Below are positions 9,998-17,880 of a DNA stretch of 64,000 bases, piece after piece. Numbering within the stretch: position 1 is the first letter of the stretch; each line of letters starts with the position of its first letter. Source of the stretch: an uncultured Carboxylicivirga sp. GTDB lineage: Bacteria; Bacteroidota; Bacteroidia; Bacteroidales; Marinilabiliaceae. The notes below the pieces were generated by a model, which saw nothing but the letters and a program-made list of their open reading frames with translations, was not told the origin of the DNA and did no database searches. A program made the position numbers and the translations under genes. The stretch lies in NCBI GenBank assembly GCA_947491945.1, contig CANLLN010000012.1, positions 59,409 through 123,408 of the forward strand, read 5' to 3'.

Positions 9998-10300
9998 TCA
10001 CTTTACAATTGTACACTTACTTACACAATCTACAATGTTACGCAAGCTATTGTGCTTCAGGTAGTAAAAAGTATTTTTACCATGCCTTTCGCTGGCCAGC
10101 ACCCCTTTATCCTTTAAAATACCCAAGTGATGCGAGGTGGTTGACTGCTCAATATCCAACAGCTTATGTATTTCCGTTACCGTTAACTTATTTCCATCTT
10201 CCAAATGACTTAAAATAGCAATGCGCATGGGGTGAGCAATGGCTTTAAGCATACCGGCAGCCCGATCCAACATCTCGGTATCTAAATCTTTTATCTTCAT
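9998..10300 (-). CDS. ArsR-family winged-helix transcriptional regulator
   Basis: A 100-residue helix-turn-helix protein. AIAHPMRIAILSHL and EIHKLLDIEQSTTSHHLGILKDKGVL match the ArsR/SmtB DNA-recognition region, followed by a wing (ERHGKNTFYYLK). The ATG at 10300 is chosen because the longer frame (from 10366) adds an uncharacteristic hydrophobic tail and runs into the likely promoter. The C-terminal end has two cysteines (DCVSKC), which could be a metal or redox site, but the usual ArsR (CVC) and SmtB metal motifs are not seen. The regulated genes are unknown; queD next to it is a candidate only by position. Confidence 0.85.
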   Translation of the reverse strand: MKIKDLDTEMLDRAAGMLKAIAHPMRIAILSHLEDGNKLTVTEIHKLLDIEQSTTSHHLGILKDKGVLASERHGKNTFYYLKHNSLRNIVDCVSKCTIVK

Positions 10301-10411
10301 AACTAAGCAATTGTCTAATAAAATACTTACAAATGCAAATATATAACTATCTTGGTATATTAACATTATTGAAGGGCAAAAATATTTAAATATTTAGATT
10401 ATATCAATATG

Positions 10412-10443
10412 TTGAACTAAATGCTGAATAATCATTAAATTTG
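10412..10443 (+). promoter_or_regulatory. Bacteroidota-type promoter for the polyprenyl synthase gene
   Basis: TTG at 10412-10414 and TAAATTTG at 10436-10443 are spaced by 21 bases. This matches the TTG/TAnnTTTG pattern and would start transcription about 43 bases before the ATG. Confidence 0.5.
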
Positions 10444-10492
10444 GCGCCTGTCAGAAATAAACGAAACGCAACACGCACCGAAAAGAAAAAAT

Positions 10493-11467
10493 ATGGCTGA
10501 TACAGCACTCATCAAAGCGCCGATTAAGGAGGAAATGAAAGCGTTTGAACCTTTTTTTAAGGAACAACTTAAATCCAAAATTCCCCTTCTGGATATCATT
10601 ACCAATTATGTGCTGCGTCGCAAGGGCAAACAAATGCGTCCCATGCTGGTGTTTCTGTCAGCTAAATTAAATGGTGAAGTGAGCGAAGCCAGTTATATAT
10701 CCGCCACACTAATAGAGCTGTTACATACGGCTACGCTCATTCATGATGATGTGGTGGACGAAACCTATCAGCGTCGCGGTTTTTTCAGCATCAATGCCCT
10801 GTGGAAATCGAAGGTAGCGGTGCTGGTAGGCGACTTTTTCCTTTCGAAAGGACTGAGCCTTTCCTTGGATACCGGCCAAATTGATGTGCTAAAAGTGGTG
10901 TCCAACGCTGTGAGCGAAATGGCCGAAGGTGAGCTCCTGCAAATTGAGAAATCGAGGAAACTGGATATTACCGAAGAAGTTTACTACGAAATTATTCGTA
11001 AAAAAACAGCTACCCTCATTGCCGCCTGCACCAAGGCCGGTGCCCTATCGGTAGGTACACAAGGCGAGCAGCTGAGCAATATGGCCGAGTTTGGTGAGAA
11101 CCTGGGCGTAGCCTTTCAAATACGTGATGACTTATTTGACTACGAACAAAACGGCTTGATTGGCAAACCTACCGGCAACGACATCAAAGAAAAGAAACTT
11201 ACTTTACCCCTGATTTATGCCTTGAATAAGGCGAACAAAAAAGAGCAAAAACGCATTTTGCGTCTGATTCGCCGTCATCATAAAAACGAGAAGAAAGTAC
11301 AGGAAATAATCGCTTTCGTAAAGGCCAACGGCGGCATTGAATATGCCAATGAACAGATGGAGATATATGCTGAAAAAGCCAAAAATAACCTGGCCAATTA
11401 CGATGACTCAGCAGCTAAGAAAGCCTTACTGACGATGGTTGATTACACTCTAAAAAGAAAAAAATAG
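10493..11467 (+). CDS. Long-chain polyprenyl diphosphate synthase (IspB-like)
   Basis: A trans-isoprenyl diphosphate synthase of 324 residues. The first aspartate-rich motif is seen as LIHDDVVDETYQRRG and the second as QIRDDLFDYE; GNDIKEKKLTLPLIYAL is the family's C-terminal signature. The enzyme extends farnesyl diphosphate with isopentenyl diphosphate to give the side chain of menaquinone, the quinone usual in this phylum. Chain length (hepta-, octa- or nona-prenyl) cannot be read from the sequence. The gene is alone, with its own promoter, and converges on deoC. Confidence 0.93.
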   Translation: MADTALIKAPIKEEMKAFEPFFKEQLKSKIPLLDIITNYVLRRKGKQMRPMLVFLSAKLNGEVSEASYISATLIELLHTATLIHDDVVDETYQRRGFFSINALWKSKVAVLVGDFFLSKGLSLSLDTGQIDVLKVVSNAVSEMAEGELLQIEKSRKLDITEEVYYEIIRKKTATLIAACTKAGALSVGTQGEQLSNMAEFGENLGVAFQIRDDLFDYEQNGLIGKPTGNDIKEKKLTLPLIYALNKANKKEQKRILRLIRRHHKNEKKVQEIIAFVKANGGIEYANEQMEIYAEKAKNNLANYDDSAAKKALLTMVDYTLKRKK

Positions 11468-11503
11468 GGGTGCATTACTAATAATACGCCCCTCAGTTTG
11501 TTT
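11466..11503. terminator. Possible terminator between polyprenyl synthase gene and deoC
   Basis: GGGGTGCATT pairs with AATACGCCCC (one mismatch, one G-T pair) across a short loop, followed by a T-rich stretch (TTTGTTTCTT). It lies between convergent genes. Confidence 0.5.
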
Positions 11504-11504
11504 C

Positions 11505-12392
11505 TTAGAAGTATTTAATCTCCTTGCGATAGCCATTTTCGGCCTCGGCAATGTCCGACAACAGATTATTAGCCAGACGACTGGCCCCAATACGGAACAA
11601 CTTATTATTGAGCCATTCATCACCACATATCGTCTTTACCAATTTGTAATACACCAGCGCCTCTTCGGCATTTGAAATACCACCGGCCGGCTTAAAACCA
11701 ATCTTTTTACCGGTTTCATCGTAGTACTTTTTTATGGCCGACAGCATCACATAAGCGGCTTCAAAAGTGGCAGCGGGCTGTTGCTTACCGGTTGATGTCT
11801 TGATAAAATCAGCACCATTCTCTATGGCAATCATACTTGCCGTCCACACTTCTTCAGGCTTCAAGGTACCCGATTCCAGAATTACCTTCAGGTGAGCATC
11901 TCCCATCACCCCTTTTATACTATTAATCTCCTCTCCCACAAACTCATAGTTACCATCTAAAAGTTCGCCCACTGATATTACAATATCAATCTCATTGGCA
12001 CCAAAATCAATAGCGCGTTGTGTTTCCAGCCTTTTTACATCCAAAAAAGTTTGCGATGAAGGAAAACCGGCTGCCACCACAGCACGTCCAATCTGTGCAT
12101 CTTTAAGGCCTGTTTTAAGCACCGGAGCAAATACCGGATAGACACACATGGCAGCCACCTGCGGCATATCTTTAAAATGCATGGGTAAATCATTTACTTT
12201 TTCCACAAATTCGCGAATACTATCAGCAGAATCCTCTGTATACAGGGATGTTAAATCAATACAACTAAATAATAGTTTCAATACATCAGTATCGCCTTTC
12301 AGGGCATCCACATCACTTTTTGCCTGCCCTATAGCCGCCGCCATGGCAGCTTCAGAAATAGTAAACGGATATTTGTCCATCAGTCCTTCCAT
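11505..12392 (-). CDS. deoC: Deoxyribose-phosphate aldolase
   Basis: A class I aldolase that splits 2-deoxyribose 5-phosphate into glyceraldehyde 3-phosphate and acetaldehyde in deoxynucleoside breakdown. The Schiff-base lysine lies in GADFIKTSTGK; GANEIDIVISVG and IGFKPAGGISN are also family motifs. At 295 residues it belongs to the longer DeoC subtype. A second in-frame ATG (12380) is possible, but the first at 12392 is kept. The next upstream gene, mazG-like, is about 50 bases away on the same strand, so co-transcription with mazG and dtd is possible. Confidence 0.95.
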   Translation of the reverse strand: MEGLMDKYPFTISEAAMAAAIGQAKSDVDALKGDTDVLKLLFSCIDLTSLYTEDSADSIREFVEKVNDLPMHFKDMPQVAAMCVYPVFAPVLKTGLKDAQIGRAVVAAGFPSSQTFLDVKRLETQRAIDFGANEIDIVISVGELLDGNYEFVGEEINSIKGVMGDAHLKVILESGTLKPEEVWTASMIAIENGADFIKTSTGKQQPAATFEAAYVMLSAIKKYYDETGKKIGFKPAGGISNAEEALVYYKLVKTICGDEWLNNKLFRIGASRLANNLLSDIAEAENGYRKEIKYF

Positions 12393-12441
12393 AATCCTAA
12401 AGTTAATGCCGCCAACACCAGGATGCCGGCCTGTTTAATTA

Positions 12442-12768
12442 TTATTTTAATTTCTTATTATTCAGATGACGGGAAGCATCACGATCGGTTTTTTTAGCCA
12501 TGTTTTTAGCAAAAGCAGCCTCCAGATCAACTCCCGTTTGATTAGCCATACACACAAGTACCCAAAGCACATCGGCCATCTCATCGGCCAAATCATGATG
12601 TAAATCGCTTTCCTTTGAAGATTGATCGCCGTATTTACGGGCTACCACACGGGCCAACTCACCCACTTCCTCAGTAAGAATAGCCATATTAGTTAGCTCG
12701 CTGAAATAGCGCACCCCATAGGTCTTAATCCATCGATCTACTTCCTTCTGCACTTCCGATAACTCCAT
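12442..12768 (-). CDS. MazG-like nucleotide pyrophosphohydrolase
   Basis: A 108-residue single MazG domain. The all-alpha NTP-PPase motif is visible as EEVGELARVVARKYGD followed by DLADEMADVLWVLVCMANQ, giving the E-x-x-E...E-x-x-D metal site. Such short MazG proteins hydrolyse (d)NTPs to monophosphates and pyrophosphate, often acting as house-cleaning enzymes. The start codon overlaps the dtd stop codon (TAATG), so translation of the two is probably coupled. The pairing of dtd and a MazG-type protein is common in Bacteroidota. Confidence 0.9.
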   Translation of the reverse strand: MELSEVQKEVDRWIKTYGVRYFSELTNMAILTEEVGELARVVARKYGDQSSKESDLHHDLADEMADVLWVLVCMANQTGVDLEAAFAKNMAKKTDRDASRHLNNKKLK

Positions 12769-13220
12769 TATTCTCTTCTTTTAGAATCAATTATTATAGT
12801 AACAGGACCATCGTTAACAAGACTCACCTGCATATTGGCACCAAATTCACCTGTAGCCACCTCCAGGCCGCTTGCCTCACGCAGCATTCGTACAAAATCT
12901 TTGTACAGAGGAATGGCCACATCAGGCCCTGCTGCATCTACATATGAGGGTCTGTTTCCCTTTTTAGTACGTGCATGCAGGGTAAACTGACTAATGACTA
13001 AAAAAGCACCCTGAATGTCCTGAACAGACCGGTTCATCATACCTTTCTCATCATCGAAGATTCGAAGTCCGGTAAGCTTTTTCACCAGCCACTCAATGTC
13101 TGTCGCATCATCATCCTGTTCAATCCCCAATAGGATCATTAAACCCTCGGAAATAGCTGACTTAAGCTTCCCATCTACACTAACAGAGGCATTTTTAACC
13201 CTTTGTATTACCAAACGCAT
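12768..13220 (-). CDS. dtd: D-aminoacyl-tRNA deacylase
   Basis: A 150-residue enzyme that removes D-amino acids (and glycine mischarged on tRNA-Ala) from tRNA. The family's cross-subunit motifs are present: SQFTLHA (the SQxT motif) and NDGPVTI (the NxGPVT motif). The N-terminus MRLVIQRVKNASVSVDG is a close match to the family start. The length is normal. It is the first gene of the leftward dtd-mazG(-deoC) unit. Confidence 0.96.
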   Translation of the reverse strand: MRLVIQRVKNASVSVDGKLKSAISEGLMILLGIEQDDDATDIEWLVKKLTGLRIFDDEKGMMNRSVQDIQGAFLVISQFTLHARTKKGNRPSYVDAAGPDVAIPLYKDFVRMLREASGLEVATGEFGANMQVSLVNDGPVTIIIDSKRRE

Positions 13221-13287
13221 AACTTAAATTTTAAAAACGAAAATACAACTTATCTTTAAAATGTAAAGAATGTAATAATAAATAACC

Positions 13288-13299
13288 GACCAATTGGTC
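13288..13299. promoter_or_regulatory. Perfect 12-base palindrome upstream of lplA, possible repressor operator
   Basis: GACCAATTGGTC is a perfect palindrome in the gap between the divergent dtd and lplA genes. It resembles operators bound by TetR-family repressors, but no TetR gene is in the window, so the binding protein is a guess. Confidence 0.35.
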
Positions 13300-13363
13300 T
13301 ATTGGAAACAAAATAAGCCCTTAGGGGTTATTTGGAGAACGAACAATCATATAACTTACTTCG

Positions 13364-14350
13364 ATGAAAGGACTTTTGAGTAAACATACAAACCCCGCCT
13401 ATAACCTGGCCACCGAAGAATACCTGCTTCGTCATACCCAGGAGGATGTATTCTTTTTATACACCAATGAACCTTCTATCATTGTGGGCAAACACCAAAA
13501 TACCCTGGGTGAAATCAACTACGACTTTATACAAAGGAAAAACCTCCCGGTTTATCGTCGTTTATCCGGTGGGGGCACCGTTTATCACGATCCCTACAAC
13601 CTTAATTTTTGCTTTATTAAAACTGGCGAAAAAGGTCAACTGGTAAACTTCGCCCGGTACTCTGAACCTATTCTGATGGCCCTGCGTGAATTGGGCATAG
13701 AGGCCACCTTCGGAAAACGCCACGACATCCAAATTGACGGAAAGAAAATATCGGGCAACGCCTCCCATGTATATAAAAACCGTGTGATGCACCACGGAAC
13801 CCTCCTCTTTAAGGCCGATCTGAACACCTTAAACGAGGCATTAAAAACAAACCCACTAAGCATTAAAGATAAGGCCGTTAAGTCGGTAAGAAGTGAAGTA
13901 ACCAACATCTATGATCACCTGCAAAGCAAAATAGATTATCCCTCCTTTACGCAATACATCTTTAATTATTTACTAGCCTACTATAAAACCAGCAGTAAAC
14001 TTGAATTAAACAAGGATGCAGAAGCACAAATTAAGGCCTATACAGAAACTAAATACACCACTTGGGAATGGAACTATGGCTACAGTCCCAACTTTAGCTT
14101 AAACAGGACTTATCGCCTTACAAATAATGCACGCATCAAAGCATTTCTGCAGGTGGAAAAGGGACGCATCACCGATTGCAATCTCCTTTCTTCAGACAAA
14201 AATCTAAATTTCCTGCTCGAAAATATTTCTCACAAAATGTTAGGAATTCAACACAGCTCCTATTTAATTAAAGATATAATATCGCAAATACAATACAGCC
14301 AATTAAGCCAAGAAGATCTTCAACGAATTGAACGCGGCTTTTTCTCCTAA
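13364..14350 (+). CDS. lplA: Lipoate-protein ligase A
   Basis: A 328-residue ligase that activates free lipoate with ATP and attaches it to lipoyl domains of 2-oxoacid dehydrogenases and glycine cleavage H protein. N-terminal catalytic domain motifs include NPAYNLATEEYLL, IIVGKHQNT, YRRLSGGGTVYHD and ISGNASHV with the catalytic lysine just before it (GKKISGNA). A C-terminal lipoyltransferase accessory domain (about 250-328) is present, so this is the complete bacterial LplA. The gene stands alone. The organism also has the de novo pair lipB-lipA at 45-46.5 kb, so it can both make and salvage lipoate. Confidence 0.94.
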   Translation: MKGLLSKHTNPAYNLATEEYLLRHTQEDVFFLYTNEPSIIVGKHQNTLGEINYDFIQRKNLPVYRRLSGGGTVYHDPYNLNFCFIKTGEKGQLVNFARYSEPILMALRELGIEATFGKRHDIQIDGKKISGNASHVYKNRVMHHGTLLFKADLNTLNEALKTNPLSIKDKAVKSVRSEVTNIYDHLQSKIDYPSFTQYIFNYLLAYYKTSSKLELNKDAEAQIKAYTETKYTTWEWNYGYSPNFSLNRTYRLTNNARIKAFLQVEKGRITDCNLLSSDKNLNFLLENISHKMLGIQHSSYLIKDIISQIQYSQLSQEDLQRIERGFFS

Positions 14351-14405
14351 AAGAGCAACATCTACAAAATTAACAAAACTCCACAAATCATTGATTAAGT
14401 GACAA

Positions 14406-16229
14406 CTACACATTGTTACCTTCATTAAAATACGAATAGACTCGCCTAGCCTTATCCACTCCTACGGCATCTTTTAAATCCGCTAGTGTAGCGCCTTTAA
14501 TTTTGTTAAATGACTTAAAATGTTTGAACAATTGCTCAATCGTCTTGTCGCCTACACCAGGAATTTCATTAAGCGCTGAATTGATAAAATTTATCGATCG
14601 TTTCTGCCGGTGGAAAGTAATACCAAAGCGATGCGCTTCGTTACGCAAATGCTGAATAACTTTTAGCGTCTCTGAATTTTTGTCAAGATATAAAGGAATG
14701 GGATCTCCGGGATAAAAGATTTCTTCCAGCCGCTTCGCAATACCTATCACAGCGATCTTCTCGTGCAAGTCCAGTTCCCGTAATATTCTCACTGCCGATC
14801 CCAACTGTCCCTTTCCACCATCAATAACCACCAGCTGGGGCAAGTCAGCTCCCTCATCTTTTAAGCGTTTATAACGTCTATACACCACCTCCTCCATAGA
14901 GGCAAAATCATTGGGCCCCTCCACAGTCTTAATATTAAAATGGCGATAATCTTTTTTGTAAGGCTTTCCGTTACGAAAAACCACACACGCAGCCACAGGA
15001 TTCGTACCCTGTATATTGGAATTATCAAAGCATTCAATATGTCGCGGTAAGTTTTTAAGTCGCAAATCGGCCTGCATTACTTTTAGTAATCGCTCTTCTC
15101 GTGGCTCCTTTTTGTGCAATGACTGCTGCTTTAACTTATCCAATCGGTAGTATTTTACATTCCGCTCGGATAGCTCCATCAGCATTTTCTTATCCCCAAT
15201 CTTCGGAATAAGTAACTTTGTACGCTCTAATTCAATATCCAATTGCAGCGGAACCAAGACCTCACGAGCCAAAAATTGCAGCCTATTTTGCATTTCTGAG
15301 AGCGCCAAAAGAAGAATTTCTTCGTCTGATTCAGCTAATTTCTTTCGAAATTCCATGGTGTGAGACTGAATAACTGCCCCATTAATTACCCTCAAGAAGT
15401 TAACGAAAGCGGCTTTTTCGTCTGAAATAATGCTAAAAACATCCACATTGGTGATTTTTGGATTAACCACAGTGGACTTACTTTGGTAACCTTTCAGTAT
15501 ATTTATCTTATTTTTCACCTCTTCCGCACGCTCAAACTCCAAGGAATCGGCGTAATTCATCATCACTTGGTGCATATATTTAAGAACCGATGTGATATTT
15601 CCATTCAAAATATCCTTTATCGAAGCTATATTTTCCAGGTATTTTTCCTCATCAAAGCGGCCCACACACGGAGCTTTACACTTACCAATATGAAATTCCA
15701 GACACTCTCGAAACTTACCAGCCCTAATATTTTCATGGATTAAAGCGTGCTTACAGGTACGCAAAGGATAGATCTGACGAAACAATTCTATTAGGGTACG
15801 CACCATCCCCACCGAGGTATACGGACCATAATAGGTACTTCCATCGCGTACCAATCGGCGCGTTTGAAACACACGCGGATAGGGTTCATTCTTAATAACG
15901 ATATAAGGAAAAGACTTATCATCTTTAAGCAAAATATTATATCGAGGCTGATACTTCTTGATCAGATTATTCTCAAGAAGCAAGGCATCTTCTTCCGTAT
16001 CCACAACAAGATGCTTAATATCGGCGATCTTTCGCACCAATATACGCGTCTTACCATCCTCGTGCTGCTTATTAAAATACGACCCTACCCGCTTTTTTAA
16101 ATTTTTAGCCTTACCAATATAGATGATACGACCTTCATCATTAAAGTACTGATATACACCGGGCATATCCGGCATTGCCTGTACTAATAGTTTGATTCTT
16201 TCCTGACGATCATCAAGTAAATTATTCAT
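14406..16229 (-). CDS. uvrC: UvrABC system protein C
   Basis: Excinuclease subunit C, which makes both incisions in nucleotide excision repair. Domains in order: the GIY-YIG nuclease (MPGVYQYF, IYIGKAKNLKKRVGSYF), a cysteine-containing linker (CLEFHIGKCKAPC), the UVR helical pair that contacts UvrB, the RNase H-like endonuclease (IECFDNSNIQGT, VVIDGGKGQL) and a C-terminal helix-hairpin-helix (ALNEIPGVGDKT). I use the ATG at 16229 (MNNLLDDRQERIK) rather than the 19-codon longer frame. It overlaps the ade stop by eight bases (ATGAATAA), a typical coupled arrangement. At 607 residues the length is normal. Confidence 0.96.
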   Translation of the reverse strand: MNNLLDDRQERIKLLVQAMPDMPGVYQYFNDEGRIIYIGKAKNLKKRVGSYFNKQHEDGKTRILVRKIADIKHLVVDTEEDALLLENNLIKKYQPRYNILLKDDKSFPYIVIKNEPYPRVFQTRRLVRDGSTYYGPYTSVGMVRTLIELFRQIYPLRTCKHALIHENIRAGKFRECLEFHIGKCKAPCVGRFDEEKYLENIASIKDILNGNITSVLKYMHQVMMNYADSLEFERAEEVKNKINILKGYQSKSTVVNPKITNVDVFSIISDEKAAFVNFLRVINGAVIQSHTMEFRKKLAESDEEILLLALSEMQNRLQFLAREVLVPLQLDIELERTKLLIPKIGDKKMLMELSERNVKYYRLDKLKQQSLHKKEPREERLLKVMQADLRLKNLPRHIECFDNSNIQGTNPVAACVVFRNGKPYKKDYRHFNIKTVEGPNDFASMEEVVYRRYKRLKDEGADLPQLVVIDGGKGQLGSAVRILRELDLHEKIAVIGIAKRLEEIFYPGDPIPLYLDKNSETLKVIQHLRNEAHRFGITFHRQKRSINFINSALNEIPGVGDKTIEQLFKHFKSFNKIKGATLADLKDAVGVDKARRVYSYFNEGNNV

Positions 16230-17880
16230 CAATAAATAAGCTTGTAAACTTAAAAGTTGAGACATCAAACAGCCCTTGGTCACCAATCTTAAGAGTAGGA
16301 ATAACCAATAAGGACATAAAAGCCATGGTCATAAATGGAGCTTTGAGCGTACATCCCATCTCCCTCACAAAAGCATTCAATTCCTTATATCGCTCAGCCA
16401 CAAGGTTACCATCACTAGCCGACATCAGTCCGGCTATAGGCAATTCCAGCAACATCTCGTCTTGTTGGTTGGCTGCTGCAATCCCTCCCTGCGCATTTAT
16501 AACTGCCGCAATAACCCTTAATAAAGAGTCATCATCAACACCTATGGCTACAATATTATGACTATCGTGAGCAACAGAACCGGCGAAAGCGCCCTTTTTC
16601 AGTCCAAAATTCTTAATAAAACCAACAACTGGAGCAGCTTTTTTATAGCGATTAAGCACAATAATCTTGGCAATATCCTGTTCTGGATCAGCCAAAATCA
16701 CCTCTCCCATTCGAATTTTAGGCTTCCAAATTTCAGCATCTGTTAATAAATCACCATCCTCTGCTACCAAAATTTGCACCTGAGGATTATCTTTTGGGGC
16801 TATAATTTGCAGATCCTGAGCTAGAGGAAGCGTACAATTAAAGTTATTGATCGGCTCTACTGCCGGTAAGTTAAAGTTAGCTTCACCATGTTCTGCCACT
16901 TTTTTACCATCAATATAAGTAGACAATACTCTAAAATCCTCAAGGGTATCTACCACAATAAAATCAGCAGGATCACCTTCCTGCAATAAGCCCACCGGCA
17001 AATTATAGTGGGCAACCGGATTGAGCACAGCCGCTTGATATAAATCAAATATGGAATAACCTTTAGATAAACCCAAACGAATCAGCCGGTCGATATGACC
17101 TTGATCCAATATAAGATCAGGATGACTATCATCAGTACACAGCATAGTATCGTAAGGTTGCGACTGAATCAGAGGATGCAAGGCCTCGAAATTACGTGCG
17201 GCACTCCCCTCTCTAATTTGAGTTTTAATACCCAATGCAATTTTTTCCTGAGCCTCTTCAAGAGTAGCAGACTCGTGATCGGTAGTAATTCCTGCCTGGG
17301 CATAACTTTTTAAATCATCTCCTAACAATCCAGGAGCATGTCCGTCGATGGGAACCCTAAACTGTTTGGCCAAATCTAACTTTGCCTTCACCACAGAATC
17401 GCCATGAACCACCCCGGGAAAATTCATCATCTCTGCTAAAAAACAGGCACCTCCCTTCAATAAGTACTCCACATCCGCCGGCTCAATCCTCCCTCCTGAA
17501 GTTTCAAAATCCGTGGCCGGCACGCAAGAAGGTACTCCAAAGAAACATTTAAGTGGAACCTTTTCAGCATCGCGCATCATATACTCCACACCTCCTACCC
17601 CATTCACATTGGCAATCTCATGGGGATCTGACACAATAGCTACCGTTCCACGTGGAACAACCAAGGCAGCAAAACGTGACGGAATTAACATGCTACTTTC
17701 GATATGCACGTGACTATCCACGAGACCAGGCAAAATAAAATTTTTGTACTCCTTTGAAGTTCGAATAATTTTCACAATTCGTCCCTCTTCGATATGTACA
17801 GCAGCCGGATAAATATCCCTTTGGTGTACATCTACAATATTTCCTTCAATAATCATTTCAATTTGTTTCACGTGGAACAT
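16222..17880 (-). CDS. ade: Adenine deaminase
   Basis: An amidohydrolase of 552 residues converting adenine to hypoxanthine. Metal-binding motifs visible are LVDSHVHIESSML and SDPHEIANV, with DGHAPGL and CTDDSHPD later; the C-terminal part (about 370-550) is the family's separate Ade domain with VAHDSHNIVAIG. The first ATG (17880) overlaps the mnmG stop as TAATG. A second ATG at codon 9 (17856, MIIEGNIVDV) matches the family start better; if it is the real start, the parS-like site that encodes residues 2-6 would be intergenic. The gene is translated between mnmG and uvrC in one leftward operon. Confidence 0.95.
   Translation of the reverse strand: MFHVKQIEMIIEGNIVDVHQRDIYPAAVHIEEGRIVKIIRTSKEYKNFILPGLVDSHVHIESSMLIPSRFAALVVPRGTVAIVSDPHEIANVNGVGGVEYMMRDAEKVPLKCFFGVPSCVPATDFETSGGRIEPADVEYLLKGGACFLAEMMNFPGVVHGDSVVKAKLDLAKQFRVPIDGHAPGLLGDDLKSYAQAGITTDHESATLEEAQEKIALGIKTQIREGSAARNFEALHPLIQSQPYDTMLCTDDSHPDLILDQGHIDRLIRLGLSKGYSIFDLYQAAVLNPVAHYNLPVGLLQEGDPADFIVVDTLEDFRVLSTYIDGKKVAEHGEANFNLPAVEPINNFNCTLPLAQDLQIIAPKDNPQVQILVAEDGDLLTDAEIWKPKIRMGEVILADPEQDIAKIIVLNRYKKAAPVVGFIKNFGLKKGAFAGSVAHDSHNIVAIGVDDDSLLRVIAAVINAQGGIAAANQQDEMLLELPIAGLMSASDGNLVAERYKELNAFVREMGCTLKAPFMTMAFMSLLVIPTLKIGDQGLFDVSTFKFTSLFIDE
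17864..17879. other. parS-like ParB-binding site 1
   Basis: On the + strand the 16-mer reads TGTTTCACGTGGAACA; on the - strand it reads TGTTCCACGTGAAACA, which matches the B. subtilis-type consensus TGTTNCACGTGAAACA exactly. It lies across the first codons of ade. A looser palindrome, GTTCCACGTGGAAC, occurs about 220 bases further in at 17645-17658. Confidence 0.75.
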
